Positions 22,523 to 34,600 of a DNA stretch of 64,000 nucleotides are shown in pieces. Each line of letters opens with the position of its first letter. The stretch's first letter is position 1. The position numbers and the translations under genes are program-made. Source of the stretch: Lingula anatina (Eukaryota > Brachiopoda > Lingulata > Lingulida > Lingulidae); the NCBI RefSeq assembly GCF_001039355.2, contig NW_019773870.1, positions 199,660-263,659 on the forward strand, read 5' to 3'. Below the pieces are notes generated by a model. The model did no database searches. It saw only the letters and a list, made by a program, of their open reading frames with translations, and was not told the DNA's origin.

Positions 22523-24732
22523 ACTAAAATCTCCACGTTTTAGTATTAAAACCAATGACAGATTTTTTGTTTGGTTAAAATATTTACCATTGTATGAACC
22601 GTAGGTTGAGCCGTATGCGGGGCTTTGGCCGTACAGAGGAAGGCCGGTGACAACTCCGGAATTGGCTCCTTGGCCGTACAGAGGGCCAGTACCGTAAGAT
22701 GGCGCGTAGGTCTGTCTCTTTTTTCTCAGAGACCTCCTCCTTCTCTTCTTCTTGCCGTACTGGTTCAAGGCGTTGCCGTACTGGTTGTTGAGTGGTCCCT
22801 GAGCAGACGTAGGTCCGTATTGGACATTACCCGCGGGAGCACCTGAATAAACACCAGTTTGAGGGGGGAGGTTAAAAGAGGCGCCCTGTGAAGGTAAGCC
22901 TTGGTACAGGCCGCCTTGATTTGGAAGGCCTTGGTATGCCCCTTGGTCTTGGTAGCCTCCGGTCTGTGTTGGGTCTTGATATACGGCACCTTGGTTTGAG
23001 CCGCCCTGAGTAGGTGCGCCTTGGTAAACGCCGCCTTGATTGGGTAAGCCTTGGTAAGTCCCCTGATCTTGGTAGCCTCCATTCTGTGTTGGGCCTAGAA
23101 AAACGCCATTTTGGTATGAGCCTTGGGCAGGTGCTCCTTGGTAAGCCCCGCCTTGATTGGGTAAGCCTTGGTAAGCCCCCTGATCTTGGTAGCCTCCATT
23201 CTGTGTTGGACCTAGAAAAACGCCATTTTGATAAGAACCTGGAGCAGGTGCGCCTTGGTAAGTTCCTCCGTTTTGTGGCGGGGCTTGGTTTGCACTGTTG
23301 CTGCCGTCTTGCCCAGCGTCTTGCCCAGCATTATAAAAACCAGGAACATCTTGAAAGAATGGGTCGGAAAAGGGATCTTCGTTGTTGTAAGTTGGTAAAC
23401 CGGATGGGAATCCCTGTCCTGGTAATCCTGCGTTGAATCCTGGATCTTGCAGCCCTGCGTTGAACCCTGGCAATCCTGTGTCCTGTCCTACTGTGCCGTA
23501 AGTTGGATCCTGACCAGTAGCCTGGCCGTAAGCTGGGCCTGTGTTAGTTGAGCCTGGTTGGCCAAGGTTGGTATCTCCATACTGAGGCACAGTGCCGAAC
23601 GCAGGTCCCGAGGGGCCGAACGTAGTTCCCGAGGGGCCGAACGTAGATCCCGAGGAGCCGTATGTAGGTCCTGAGGAGCCGTACGTAGGCCCTGAAGAGC
23701 CGTAAACGGGTGTTCTAGAAGCAACTGGAGCCTTACGTTCGCTAAACACCCTCCAGTCAATGATGACTACGTTTCCGACGTAAGTGACCTCCTGGTTTCC
23801 TAGCTGTATCGAAATAAGAACCAAACTTTGAAGGTAGGTAAAAAGAATGCGCTGTTTATAACACTGTCAAGCCTACTCTTATACCATACACATTTGTCCT
23901 AAACAAAATCTTTATTGGTAATTGTCTACAATTCTCAGCAAGAAAACATCCATGATTCTCTTACCTGCCAGACCTTGGCGTTGTAGTTGTTAGGTCCAGA
24001 TGGGGTATAGTTAGGCCCGTCAGTGCGAGTAATACTGGCCTTGCCTACGTCACTGACAACGATGGTATCCTTGGCTGGGGTCTGGTCTGGGGTGGCCACG
24101 CCGATATTCGGGCCAAAGTTGAAGGAGCCTCCTAAGGTATTGGCTCCATACTGCATCGGTACTTGGCGTTTGTGCACGCTGTGTTCCTCGGCAACAGACG
24201 CACCCTGAGAGCTCACCAGAACGCTGGCAAGCAGCGCAGAACAAAATAGCTGGAATAAGGACGACCGCTGTTAAGACTGAGTGGTCAAATGTTTAAATCC
24301 ACAAAAAAGTGTTTTGATGCAAATAATGGTTTACGGTTATAATACATTTTAAGTTAATAAAGCTAACTATAGTTTCAATCGTTTTTTTTTATCTTTATCA
24401 ATCTTATTTAAGTTAGATTTATATTAAATAGATTTCCAATTTTAACGTTATGCATTATTTTTCCGCAGCATGTGAGACTATTTCTAACTTATCTCTGTAT
24501 ATTACTATTTTTGTCATAAAAACGTCTGAATACGATACAGTTGTAAAATACATTGTAGTAGAAATAACGGAACGCTAGCAAAAATCCGCCACCTGGGCCG
24601 AACCGACTTACCCAAACTTCGTTGATGTGTCAGAGGCAAAAAGAAACAGACTAATAGAAGATTAATGCTCTAAAAACGAGAAAGAAACATGATCTTTTCC
24701 AAAGAAGGAAAACGTTTGCCTACCTTCCACAT
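21267..24732 (-). CDS. Secreted Gly/Gln/Tyr-rich repeat protein with degenerate phytocyanin-like cupredoxin domain
   Basis: Six coding exons join in phase: 24732-24724 (9 nt, MWK), 24249-23965, 23803-22588, 22313-22239, 21879-21661 and 21322-21267, giving 619 residues. The signal peptide is MWKLFCSALLASVLVSSQG. VHKRQ follows near residue 30. Exon 3 holds YGSSGPT-type 7-residue repeats, GFNAGL repeats, then three 39-40-residue units (AYQGAPAQGSYQNGVFLG, then PTQNGGYQDQGTYQGLPNQGG in two parts) and a strongly basic KKKRRRR...RKKR cleavage cluster near 450-462. Residues about 504-594 form a plastocyanin/phytocyanin-like domain (PNICVKRGTYLVFNW, GRHNVNKF, YKYC, GYYYFASGVGDDCSTGGQK). His531 is kept, but the expected Cys and second His ligands are Ser577 and Asp582, so copper binding is doubtful. 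It is probably a structural matrix, cuticle or adhesive protein; that role is inference. Confidence 0.82.
22469..22520. repeat. (TA)n microsatellite in intron of the cupredoxin gene
   Basis: An uninterrupted TA dinucleotide run of about 50 bases within the intron after the large repeat exon. Confidence 0.95.
22880..23265 (-). repeat. Coding tandem repeat, about 117-120 bp units
   Basis: Three consecutive units encode 39-40 residues each of the YQGAP...YQDQG...YQGLPNQGG pattern, plus a partial fourth. The high DNA similarity of the first two units suggests recent expansion by unequal exchange. Confidence 0.85.
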
Positions 24733-24854
24733 GCCGTCGACTGCCCCTCTCTATTGCTGGTGTACGCACCCGGAGCTCCTCACTGAAAGTACTTGTAGTC
24801 TGGCTATCTTCGGCTCTAAATACCCATGGACCCTAAGCTCCTCCCTCCTGCATA

Positions 24855-24861
24855 CTTTATA
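24855..24861 (-). promoter_or_regulatory. TATA box of the cupredoxin/repeat gene
   Basis: TATAAAG on the minus strand lies 123 bases upstream of the ATG at 24732. This predicts a transcription start near 24825 and a 5'UTR of about 95 bases. No competing TATA box lies closer. Confidence 0.5.
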
Positions 24862-25426
24862 CATTTCCTTCTTTGATTGTGATCACGGCAAGAGACAGAC
24901 GCGGCCTTCTCACAGGTCACGACGCGGAGGGATAGCGGCAAATTATAGGGGATTAGTTCCGCGTATGCATCAACTTTCATTATCATTAATTTGAATTTTT
25001 AACTTTCTAGAGTTTATCTTCATTTGCATTCATAGATATCACAATGCTTAATGTAAACAGAAACAATATTTCATTAATCATGAAAGTGGATATGTAAGGA
25101 TACGTTCACATATTTGGCCCAATTTCAAGGAAAATGCCCATTGCAAGCTTTCTCAACCATGGAATATTAAATGAAAGTAAAACCCTCCTGTTTTAATGTT
25201 TGTCTTTTAAATAGCAAGGATATTTTAAAACATAATTTAAGTGAGTTTCAATATGAAGTAATTATATATGGGTGGAATATATGGATTGAACATGCTAATT
25301 TTTTAGCTATTCAGTGTAAAATGGTGTAAAAAGTCATGGAAATGGCTAGGTTGACACTGAGGGATATGGGGAAAATACGATAACGTGGTCGGTACTTAGC
25401 AAAAAAAAAAAAAAAAAAAAAAAAAA

Positions 25427-25509
25427 NNNNNNNNNNNNNNNNNNNNNNNNNNNNNNNNNNNNNNNNNNNNNNNNNNNNNNNNNNNNNNNNNNNNNNNNNN
25501 NNNNNNNNN
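25427..25509. other. Assembly gap (83 N) flanked by an apparent duplicate
   Basis: The roughly 110 bases before the gap and the roughly 110 after it are the same sequence with scattered indels, each ending in a long A-run. It looks like a failed gap join across a homopolymer and not biology. Confidence 0.9.
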
Positions 25510-28500
25510 TTTTTCAGTGAAAAATGGTGAAAAAAGTAATGGAAATGGCTAGGTTGAACTGAGGGAATTGGGGAAAAAACGATAACGTGGTCGGTACTTA
25601 GAAAAAAAAAAAAAAAAAAAAAAAAAAACCGATGTGCCTATACGGAAAGACTAACGGCACTGAAAACTTAAACCTAAATTTAGGCGCTAATATTTAGATT
25701 TCGATTAAATAATGTGATATTCAGAAACGTGACATTATTAACAGTGAACTTGCATTTGGTATACAGTAGCGTTGAGGTTTCTCCATAGTTAATCGCACAT
25801 CATTATGACAGATTTTAAAACTTATTTACCTGTAATGAAATACATTTTGATATTACTTGCAAGGTAATACAACCATCTATGAAATACAGAGAATTTCTAT
25901 GTAGTCATTAGGAAATTTCATTGTTCGTTATGAAATGCACGCTTGGAGTTGTAGCACACTGCTAATTGGAGAAATAATTGAAATTGCCATAAAATGACCA
26001 CAATTCCCTTATAACCAGTGAGAGATGTTTGCATATATCCAGTGACTACATATATTTAGATTGATATTTCGAGGGTGTTTGAGGATGGTGGGAAAAAGGA
26101 ACGTGCATCTGGCGACCAAATTCCTTACGGTTCTCAAATTATTTCAAGGCATATCACCATCGTGAACTTGACAAAAATTATATTAATTGACTGTAGTAAA
26201 ATGTTTTTCTGATTACTGTTAGGCATTTTATAAACTGTAATACATTTTATTAAACCAACCACACACGTATTTTGTCTTTTCTGAACTCTTTATCCATGTA
26301 ATACACAAACGTCGTGACCTTTCCAAGTCGGGGACAAACTAGGTGATGAGAAGGAAGTGAAAAGAGATGGTTCGAGAAACAAGGAAAACCAACGTCTATG
26401 ATTTGTAAATAGCTCGTTCCATTATCGGCCACTACTATAACTTAATGTATGCGTGGTTACAGCTGCTAATAAAGATATACTCTAATTATAGTGATAATAA
26501 GTATGTCTTCACAAGAAAGTCGGCACAATTCAAAAATATAAAAGGATACTTTTGACCCAACAGCCGAATATTATCACTGCTAATGACAGAGTTTCAAAAA
26601 ATAAGTTCGTCTTTATAAGACAAAGCAAACGACACAAACAGACAAAAGGATGCTAAGGACCCAATTAGTTAACAGCACATAGCATGCAGCCTAAGTGGGA
26701 AAGTTGGCCCTATTTGTGGCTGAACTCATCTCAAAATGATGGAATTAATTTTTCGCTTGTTAAACGCCATAATGATAGTGGTTTTGACTTGCAAACTAAG
26801 AGGTGGATTTAAATAATTCGTTTTGATATGTACTGAGATAGGATGCAGTAGATAACCACGCAAAGCTGTATGACTCTGCAAGCGTTGATGTAACGTGGTG
26901 GATGCACGTATGGTAATCACCAAGACGTAGCACGCAGTGACGGTGTAATTAACAAATAGTTCGTAATGCAATAATGCGCCTGTGTTTCAGTCTTTACCGA
27001 ATATCATCGATATTTTTCAAAAAAAAAAAAAAAAAAAAAAAAAAAACTTGTGAAAATGAGAGCTAAGTTTTTGTATCAATATGTAGCGATTTTTATAATT
27101 GATTAGCATTTTGCGAAATGCTTATTACATTTTGAATTAATTCATTACCTGTAAAAAATCCATTGAGATGGACACAAAAGATCGAAATGGAGAGCACACA
27201 AAAACTGCCAGTGGCGAAGATAATGCTTAAATTTACCTTAAAAGAAACATTTTTGAATAAATAGAAGAGGTGTTTCAACGAAGAAATCTGACCTGACAAA
27301 TGCGTTAGCTGCCATCTCAAAGTTAGGTAAAAGAAGGGACAGGACAGAGAGACAGTCAACAGCTGAGGTTAAGTCCCAAAAAAACGCTTTCTTTCTTGGC
27401 CCCTATCACAGGGGCAGCGTAACGATAGCTCATTATTTTTTCACGCGTTTCGTTAAACTTTATCTAAAACTGCGCGATATTATCCGTTCCATTTCATTTA
27501 GTGTCAGTATTATCCGTGACATAGCTTTCATACTTTTTATGGAAGTTATTGTCATTTTGCTGCAGGACAGTTCCAGATATTTTTTTAAAAGATTCACCTC
27601 GCATTACTATTCAGACACTGTATATGTATTGTTTGTACATATTCTGATCCCTACGTCTGTCCGGGTCATCAACGTTTATTTGTAAGCTTTGCTGCCTAGT
27701 TTTAATGTCAACTAATTCAGGACGCATACATCACTTGCTTGAGGAATAAAAGTATCATTTCATTATTTGTTTCGTTATTAACGGTACACAGTCCCAAACC
27801 AGCCCTGTCTGCATGAATACGGAAGAAATAAAATTATCCGACACCAATGAATAGTTTCCCATTTAGCTCAGTGTATGATAATAATGACAGTGATTACGGC
27901 GTCCCCAAACCAGCAGACTGAATCATTAAGGTAGATATGCACGTGCACGCATGAAAGCACGCGATGCCTCCATACAGTCGGCCTCCCTGCAGTCACTATG
28001 GCACATTATGGTTTATCAGAATTGGGGAACTTATACTGCTTTTTGTCACGTGAATATGCCCTATATATTTTGCGCAACCCTAGCCCCAGTAAAATAATTT
28101 GATGCATTATGACCACAGCACAGTTTTCTACTTCCAGTTCGATTTATTTCAAGTGCTCAGTGATTTAAAGGTAGATTGTAAAAGACCATTTTCAAGCCAG
28201 GATCTTTGTGTCATGTAACACGACACAAGAAGTGACCCCAACTTATAGCGTGACATAAGGTGACCGGGAGCTTATCTTGGCTGCCCGGTTTTAGGATCTT
28301 ATTATGAAAATGACGTGGTTCAGAAGTTATCTGTAGTCCCAAAAGCTCATTTTCAATTGCTAGCGTGACTTCGTGCATGAAGAATAGCGGTTTTAATTTT
28401 AATTGAGAAAATATAGAGCAAATATGTGCCTGCTTAATCATGTGCAAATTACCATAACCCTGGCCCAATGTTATCTCTGTGACACCTAATTACTTCTGAA

Positions 28501-28590
28501 ACCATCTTCATGTTTACAGGGAAAACGTGAATGTCAATAGTTCAGACACAATGAATACATGAATATGCATATGTTAGTTATGTATGTTAC

Positions 28591-28694
28591 AACATGCATG
28601 TTTTTTACACAGGTATGTTATAACTAAATACGTATTGATTATAACATGCATGTTTTTTACACAGGTATGTTATAACTAAATACGTATTGATTAT
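28591..28694. repeat. Exact tandem duplication, 52-bp unit, two copies
   Basis: The unit beginning AACATGCATGTTTTTTACAC occupies 28591-28642 and repeats without change at 28643-28694. It is non-coding. Confidence 0.9.
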
Positions 28695-29870
28695 ATGAGC
28701 CACTGTTGACATCTAAAAAATTCATGTATGTTTAATACGTCCCTGTAAAATGTAAAACAAGGTTATAAAAATAAGTGTGACTAAAATCTGTTAGCTTTTA
28801 ACATTTTACGCTTTCTTATCACTCATAAAAATACAAGCATAACTTTATGAGCATACGATATTATAATGGAATGTGATTGCTGACAGCTAAAATAATACGC
28901 AATTAGTTGCGCTCTTTTGTCTATAGAAGGCACAGCAAAGATTGACACAAGACAGTACGAAGTAGAACAACTCCTTCGCTGTGGAAATGAACGTGCTGGA
29001 TGTTTGTCATATGCAGCACTTGTCATACATATACTAGAAGTTACTGGTCTTCGTGGATTTGGCTACATGTACGTGCATCAAATTACTAGTATTATGCTAC
29101 TAACATCCCCAGGTAATTTCCCCAGGCAGAGGTTAACTTGTAGACATTAAACGTTTGACCTAAGCGTGCGTTTTGGTAACTCTCTGACCGCAGGGTCTGT
29201 TAGAATACTGTTATAAAATTATTTTTCTTCATTTTTTTGTAAAAAATTCAAGAGGCCCCTGTGATATCAGAGGGTAGCTTTTGATAGATGCTGAAAATTG
29301 AAGACGTGGGTTCTTCCGAGCAAGTTATCCCGAGGACCACTGCCGTGAGCCAGTGGAATCAGTCAGCCCTGGGGTAATGACAGGCACTGCAGCTTGTTGC
29401 CTAGCCTGCCACGCCTGCCTCGACCGAATCTATGGTGACAGGCATCTGTGCACATATAATTGGGTCTAAGAAGTACTTGGTGAGGTCAGTGGTATATACA
29501 TACATGTATGTATGTATGTATGTATATGTACTGTATATAGCTCATTTGCTGCGGTTGATGATAAAAGCATCGCGAGTCTCAACCGTGCACAGCTACCACA
29601 TTCTTAATCCTGTACAGCACTACCGCAATTTTGATAGCGATTGCATTACAGAGGTAGGAGCAGCAAAAGATAGAAAACTTCAGTTTGCCTGGCGGTTTCA
29701 TATTTGCAATGTAGTTATGTCAATTGGTACATAAAAGACTTTAATTTTCAATATAAGATACTGTAGGATTCGAAGGAATCGGGTGAATTTGTTCCGTACG
29801 TCCTACCTAAAAAGTCGCAGTGTTTTTAAGATTTGAAACGTGTGTGTATTTGTGTATGTATATGTGTGTT

Positions 29871-29962
29871 ATGAGAGAGAGAGAGAGAGAGAGAGAAGAG
29901 AGAGAGGGGAGAGGGAGAGAGAGAGAGAGAGAGAACGAGGTGTGTGTGTGTGTGTGTGTGTG
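29871..29962. repeat. (GA)n and (GT)n compound microsatellite
   Basis: A GA-rich run (29871-29935) is followed by a GT run (29941-29962). The long minus-strand open frame across it, rich in Ser-Leu and Thr-His, is an artefact of the microsatellite. Confidence 0.95.
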
Positions 29963-30033
29963 CGTGTGTCTTGGACAACCTCATAAACACAACATATGAA
30001 AAACGTGAGTAGTCTTACAGACCAGGATTGATA

Positions 30034-30039
30034 TTTATT
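30034..30039 (-). terminator. Polyadenylation signal of the Kazal gene
   Basis: AATAAA on the minus strand (tttatt on +) lies about 48 bases after the stop codon at 30089-30087. Confidence 0.65.
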
Positions 30040-30086
30040 GTACTTTCTATACAACTTGTCGTGCTGCGAGTAAAATATGAACCAGG

Positions 30087-31179
30087 TTAGTATCCGAATG
30101 GCTGACCATGATGACCATGGGGACCAAAGGGACCATCGGGTCCTCTGGTTGGCATTCCACCCTCGCAGGAAGCGAACCACTGCACGGTCAGATCCTCATT
30201 CTTGCACTTTGCTTGTCCGAAAGAGCACCTGTAACAATACAGCCATTTTGAATACCACAGGCACAATCAGAAATGACTGGGTGATGGTTGAGTGGTCCGG
30301 GTCCGGAGATGGGAGTTTAGTGTGGGGATGGGGTTTGGGGTGAGGGGGTTACAAGTTACGAAGCAGGCGTATTTTACCAATTTTACAGTTAAAAAACTTC
30401 CCATTGATAAGGAGTTCTTTTAATATTTAGCATATTTTACGAATTTTGAAATCACTTTCTCTATTGGCTTAAATCGAGTCTCGTAAGTATTGGGCGTTAA
30501 GTATAATCTCAATACACCTATATTATATAAATTGCGACTCCTTTCTTTTTATTTTTCTATCAATTTATCTCTCACCCCTTGATTTTTTTACCGCTGGACA
30601 TAAAGTTCTACGGTCATTTTATAAATATAACTAGCATGTATCTAGCGGCCATACATGTATATGAATGGATTGTCTGTAAAAGTCCGCTGACTTACATGCC
30701 GTCGTAAGTGACGTCGTCAGACCCGCACACTGGTCTGTTGTGTTGCATTTTGCTGCAGTCCTCGGCGAGGATCCTCTCGCAGTCCAGTGGGGGGTGGGTG
30801 TGTCCCTCGTGTCCATGAGGCATGACAGAGGGGTCTGGCCCGTCTCCAGTGGGATGTGGGTGTGGTGGGTGGGGTGGGTGTGGCCCGTCACCAGTTGGAC
30901 GAGGTCCAAAAGGACGTGGGTGGAACTGGGCCAATGCCACTATCGACACGAGTAAAGATACGCTATATTATTGGTTGAAATAGGTATTAAAATACCAAGC
31001 AATAGGACCTTTAAGCCTCATGTCATTCGATGACTGATGTAAAAAATTAAAGAAAATTCATCTCTGTGCACTTATTATTGTTTTGAAATAACGCCAAAAG
31101 ATGATCGATCATACTTTAATCAGGTACCGTACAATTATTACTTATTCGAAAAAAAACGCTTTATGTCTTCACACAAAAA

Positions 31180-31252
<73 letters not shown>

Positions 31253-31542
31253 AGGCATACTAACAGTCATGGAAATGTTTTCAAATAATATTCAATAATA
31301 TGTCTATGGGATAATTTTCAATAATATTACCAATCATATCTAGGTTCCTTATCCATATTAACTACGCTTATTTAATTTACTATTTTTTACCGACACATAC
31401 ACGTTAGGCATTCTTCTATCTCGTCGCTTTAATACTACTACGTCAGAACATTTATCAATGATAATAACACTGATATATTAACACGTATTAATATGGAAGT
31501 CTTACCAGCCAAAAGAGCGCAAGCCACAACAAGTTTGAACAT
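30087..31542 (-). CDS. Secreted His/Pro-rich Kazal-type serine protease inhibitor
   Basis: Exons 31542-31506, 30939-30696 and 30228-30087 (phases 1 and 2) encode 140 residues. The signal peptide is MFKLVVACALLAVALA. Residues 17-64 form a Pro/His/Gly linker (HPPHPPHPHP, HGHEGHTH, TGDGP repeated). Residues 66-115 form one Kazal domain with six cysteines at 66, 74, 84, 95, 102 and 115, including RPVCGSDDVTYDGMC. By family geometry P1 would be Lys76 (C-S-K), which would suggest a trypsin-like target, although the C2-C3 spacing is two residues longer than usual, so this is tentative. The C-terminal tail after 117 is again Gly/Pro/His-rich (PHGHHGQPFGY). The His-rich flanks could bind metal. The reading frame is intact throughout. 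Confidence 0.9.
31181..31246. repeat. (CA)n-(CT)n compound microsatellite in Kazal intron 1
   Basis: A CA run (about 31181-31210) followed by a CT run (about 31211-31246), non-coding. Confidence 0.95.
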
Positions 31543-31590
31543 TGTCACAGTGATGTTTGTGAGCAGTGCCGACAGCAAGGCCGCCGCTGC

Positions 31591-31606
31591 TTTTAAATAT
31601 TATTGG
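31591..31606 (-). promoter_or_regulatory. TATA-like and CCAAT motifs of the Kazal gene
   Basis: On the minus strand CCAAT (31606-31602) is followed by ATATTTAAAA (31600-31591), about 50 bases before the ATG at 31542. The spacing to the ATG fits a short 5'UTR, but the two motifs are unusually close to each other. Confidence 0.4.
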
Positions 31607-34600
31607 AGAAGAGGGTGGGCGCTAATCCAGTGAAGATTTTTGGTCTGCACATCTGTGGTATTTCCGCAGAGATAGTAACTTACACAATGTCATGCTCCTG
31701 ATACATGTACCCGCGTGGGTTTGATGACAGTTGCCTTCTTTGGCGTATACAGCTGTTTTCAAAATGAAAATGTCAAGGAATGATAAAAAATAAGAATTTT
31801 TATCTTTTTCTAGTCCTCTTCATGGTGCCGTTGAGCATATCGTAACACACACTGTGAGGTGTGGAGAATGGAGCTGCAGATCAGAAGTTGGCCACGAAGA
31901 AGACTGTTTACAAGGTTATGTTCGAATGAAAGCAAATGATAAACAATCTACTTTATCAAACATGAAAATTCTCAGACACTTAAATTTTCCGTACCGTTAG
32001 CTTACGGCCAACCTGGTCGAAGGCCTTCATCAGACTGACGTGAGTAGTTGTTCACACTCACTGACCGCTACTTTATCATTTTAAACATGCTTCGACATGT
32101 ACCTAACTGCCATTAATAAATCGTATTATAAACCAAAGAATGACCTGTTAATACATTGGTAAAATCACTTTCACCATGCAAGAAGTTGTAAAACTTCTTT
32201 CACCAAGCTATGACCCACAAAACCTAGAAGGCCCTAGTGTCACGGTAGTAGATACCTCCTTACTGTCAGTAAGTAAGGGGAACTTTCTCCAAGTAAAAAA
32301 GAACAGGATTTCTCTGCTTAAAATACTATTTTGAATATTGGTACCAATCTCGTTCACCGGAATGGATAAGAATGATAATATCTCAAGAGATTTTCAAAGG
32401 AATAAATACCTCTAATTGAGTGCCTGTTGATATTACGTATGATAGAAATCCGTAATCATGAACCTGGTAGAAGTCGGCCTGCGTAGGCGCATTTCGAATT
32501 TTCACCATATGGCCACGCCCACCAGTTCAAAAACTGTAACTAGACTAATCTTGACTCTAATCCTTGGTCTAGTTTGTCACCGCGGAGGTGAAGAATTAGA
32601 GGGGCCATTATATAGACCCATCGTAGGGGCGGATCCAGGATTATTTGATGGGGGATCCGCGGATGCGAAGCCGACTCCCCCCTCCCCCCCCCCCCCCCTT
32701 GGCTGTAGGGCCCCACGGGGTTTCTCGCTAAATTGCTTTCAGCTAAAGTGGTTTAGATAGTGGCTGAGGACGTGTGATTTGACAGCGACCATTTGCAAAG
32801 CTAGGACGAGTTGAAATGGGATTTGTCAAAAACAACTTAAAGAAACTAAAAAAAGAAATATGATTTATGCTGATTCCATTTTCCTGAAAATCTGAGAGTC
32901 CCAATTTTTTAACCAATGAAGTCGCCTTCTATCATGAAGTAGTAATGGTTATCCCATGAAGTGGGAATATACTATGAAGTATCTCAACACACGTTGGAAA
33001 TTTTTCAGATAATTCTCTTTCTCTATCCAAGACGTTGACAAACAAAGGGAAACAGTCTGTGTACGATAAGCCGCCGTTAATTCCACAAGTAATAAAACAT
33101 TTGATATTAAATCAAACAAATGGATGAACGGACTACCCAACCAACTGCAATAAATAGACCAATTATGATAACGGACCTATGTTTATTACTGTTGTTACTA
33201 TATATGCCAAGCCAATGGCAGATTTAGAGGGGGGATAAGGGGGGTCCTGAACCCCCCTTCGGTTTCTGAAAAATATATCACACCAATATTCCACTCGTGT
33301 AATTAGAATTTTTTAAAACTAGCTAAATCATAGTTCTAAACCGTACCAAAGGGCACTGTTTGCTCTCCGAAACACCGAACCCCACACCGTGTGGGCGATG
33401 AATCTGACAGGGACGGATATAGAGATATTTTCTGACAGTCTTCCAAATTATCTTTGTTGATCCATCTTCAATTTTTGACTGTCTTCCGACAAAAAAAGTA
33501 AATACCCGTCAATGTAAACTTGAAAAACTGACCGTCTTCCGGAAGACCCAGAAGACGGCCTCAATCCGCCCCTCATCGGATGGTCGGCTTCGCATCCGAG
33601 GCCTGTCGCCCCCCCCCCTTCAAATAATCCTGGATCCGCCCCTTCAAGCAGCCTGTGCAGCCCATTGTATGCAACCATGCAGATAAACGGGGAGAAATGC
33701 ACAGCTCAGTGTGACAGATGAGCCAAGAACATTATGCTCCGCTGTAGAAATAACTCATAATAGGGCACATCGAGGGGAATTTTCTTTCTAACATTTTTTT
33801 CAACAAATTGTTTCATAATTTTGTTAAAATAATATACAGTAAATTTATCTTCGATTTAAGCCTTCATACTGGGACTGAAAAAGATGTCCGAGTTTCAGGT
33901 ATTTGTATGTCATCTTACAAATTTGAGAAAAATAATAAATATTCATGCAGAGCATTTTCTGTAGGACCAGAGAGAAAAAAAGTGAAAAAAAGTGAAGGGA
34001 TATATTGAAGATCGATATGAAAACGCGTTTCTTCTAAGCTTACACATTTAATTAATTGGAAAATGAGGCGCAGCACCTGGGTTTCAGGTTGAGGGAGTGA
34101 GCTGCTCGAGCTTTAACACGCACCTAGGTACTATGAATACAACAATAGCTGGAATAGTTAACCTAATGTCTACAACAGTAACAACGCTAAATTATACAAC
34201 ATACTAACATGTGCATGACTATTCTGGAATTTAAAAAAACTCAACTCCTTAAACGTGTCGCTTTATATTTCTGTCTTATATTTCAGTTTAAATCGGTCTG
34301 TTTTTTTTTTAACAGATTTGGTAAGTGTACATTTACAGACTATTTCCTCGCCATCAGATGTGATATTTTCAGTGCATTGTACGGTGTCAGCCTCTGTTGC
34401 TCTAGACAGGAGCATGGTGCATCCAGGGCACTATAAAACCTTCTGTAATTAAAAAAAATTATTCAATTACCACGGAAGTGTGTTATTTACAAAACTAGTT
34501 TTCATATTCTACGTATGGACGGCGACATGAACGATAAAAGTGCCAGTGCCAATACAAACGCCAATCCAATCGGTTAAAGATCTCATCAGTCTCGTTCGAT

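Larger units (their letters stand above)
24862..30033. other. Intergenic region, no gene seen
   Basis: More than 5 kb without a supported gene. It contains an N gap flanked by duplicated sequence (25350-25627), a long A-run at 27019-27046, a 52-bp tandem duplication (28591-28694), a TATG repeat (about 29500-29525) and a GA then GT microsatellite (29871-29962). Short open frames have no coding character. Confidence 0.45.

Noticed and set aside
22625-23760. Plus-strand and alternate-frame open stretches across the Gly/Gln/Tyr repeat exon
   Set aside because: They arise from low-complexity codon repeats; only the minus frame joins in phase with five other exons.
29869-30180. A 103-codon minus frame ending in Ser-Leu repeats
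   Set aside because: It is generated by the GA and GT microsatellites and overlaps the Kazal last exon in another frame.
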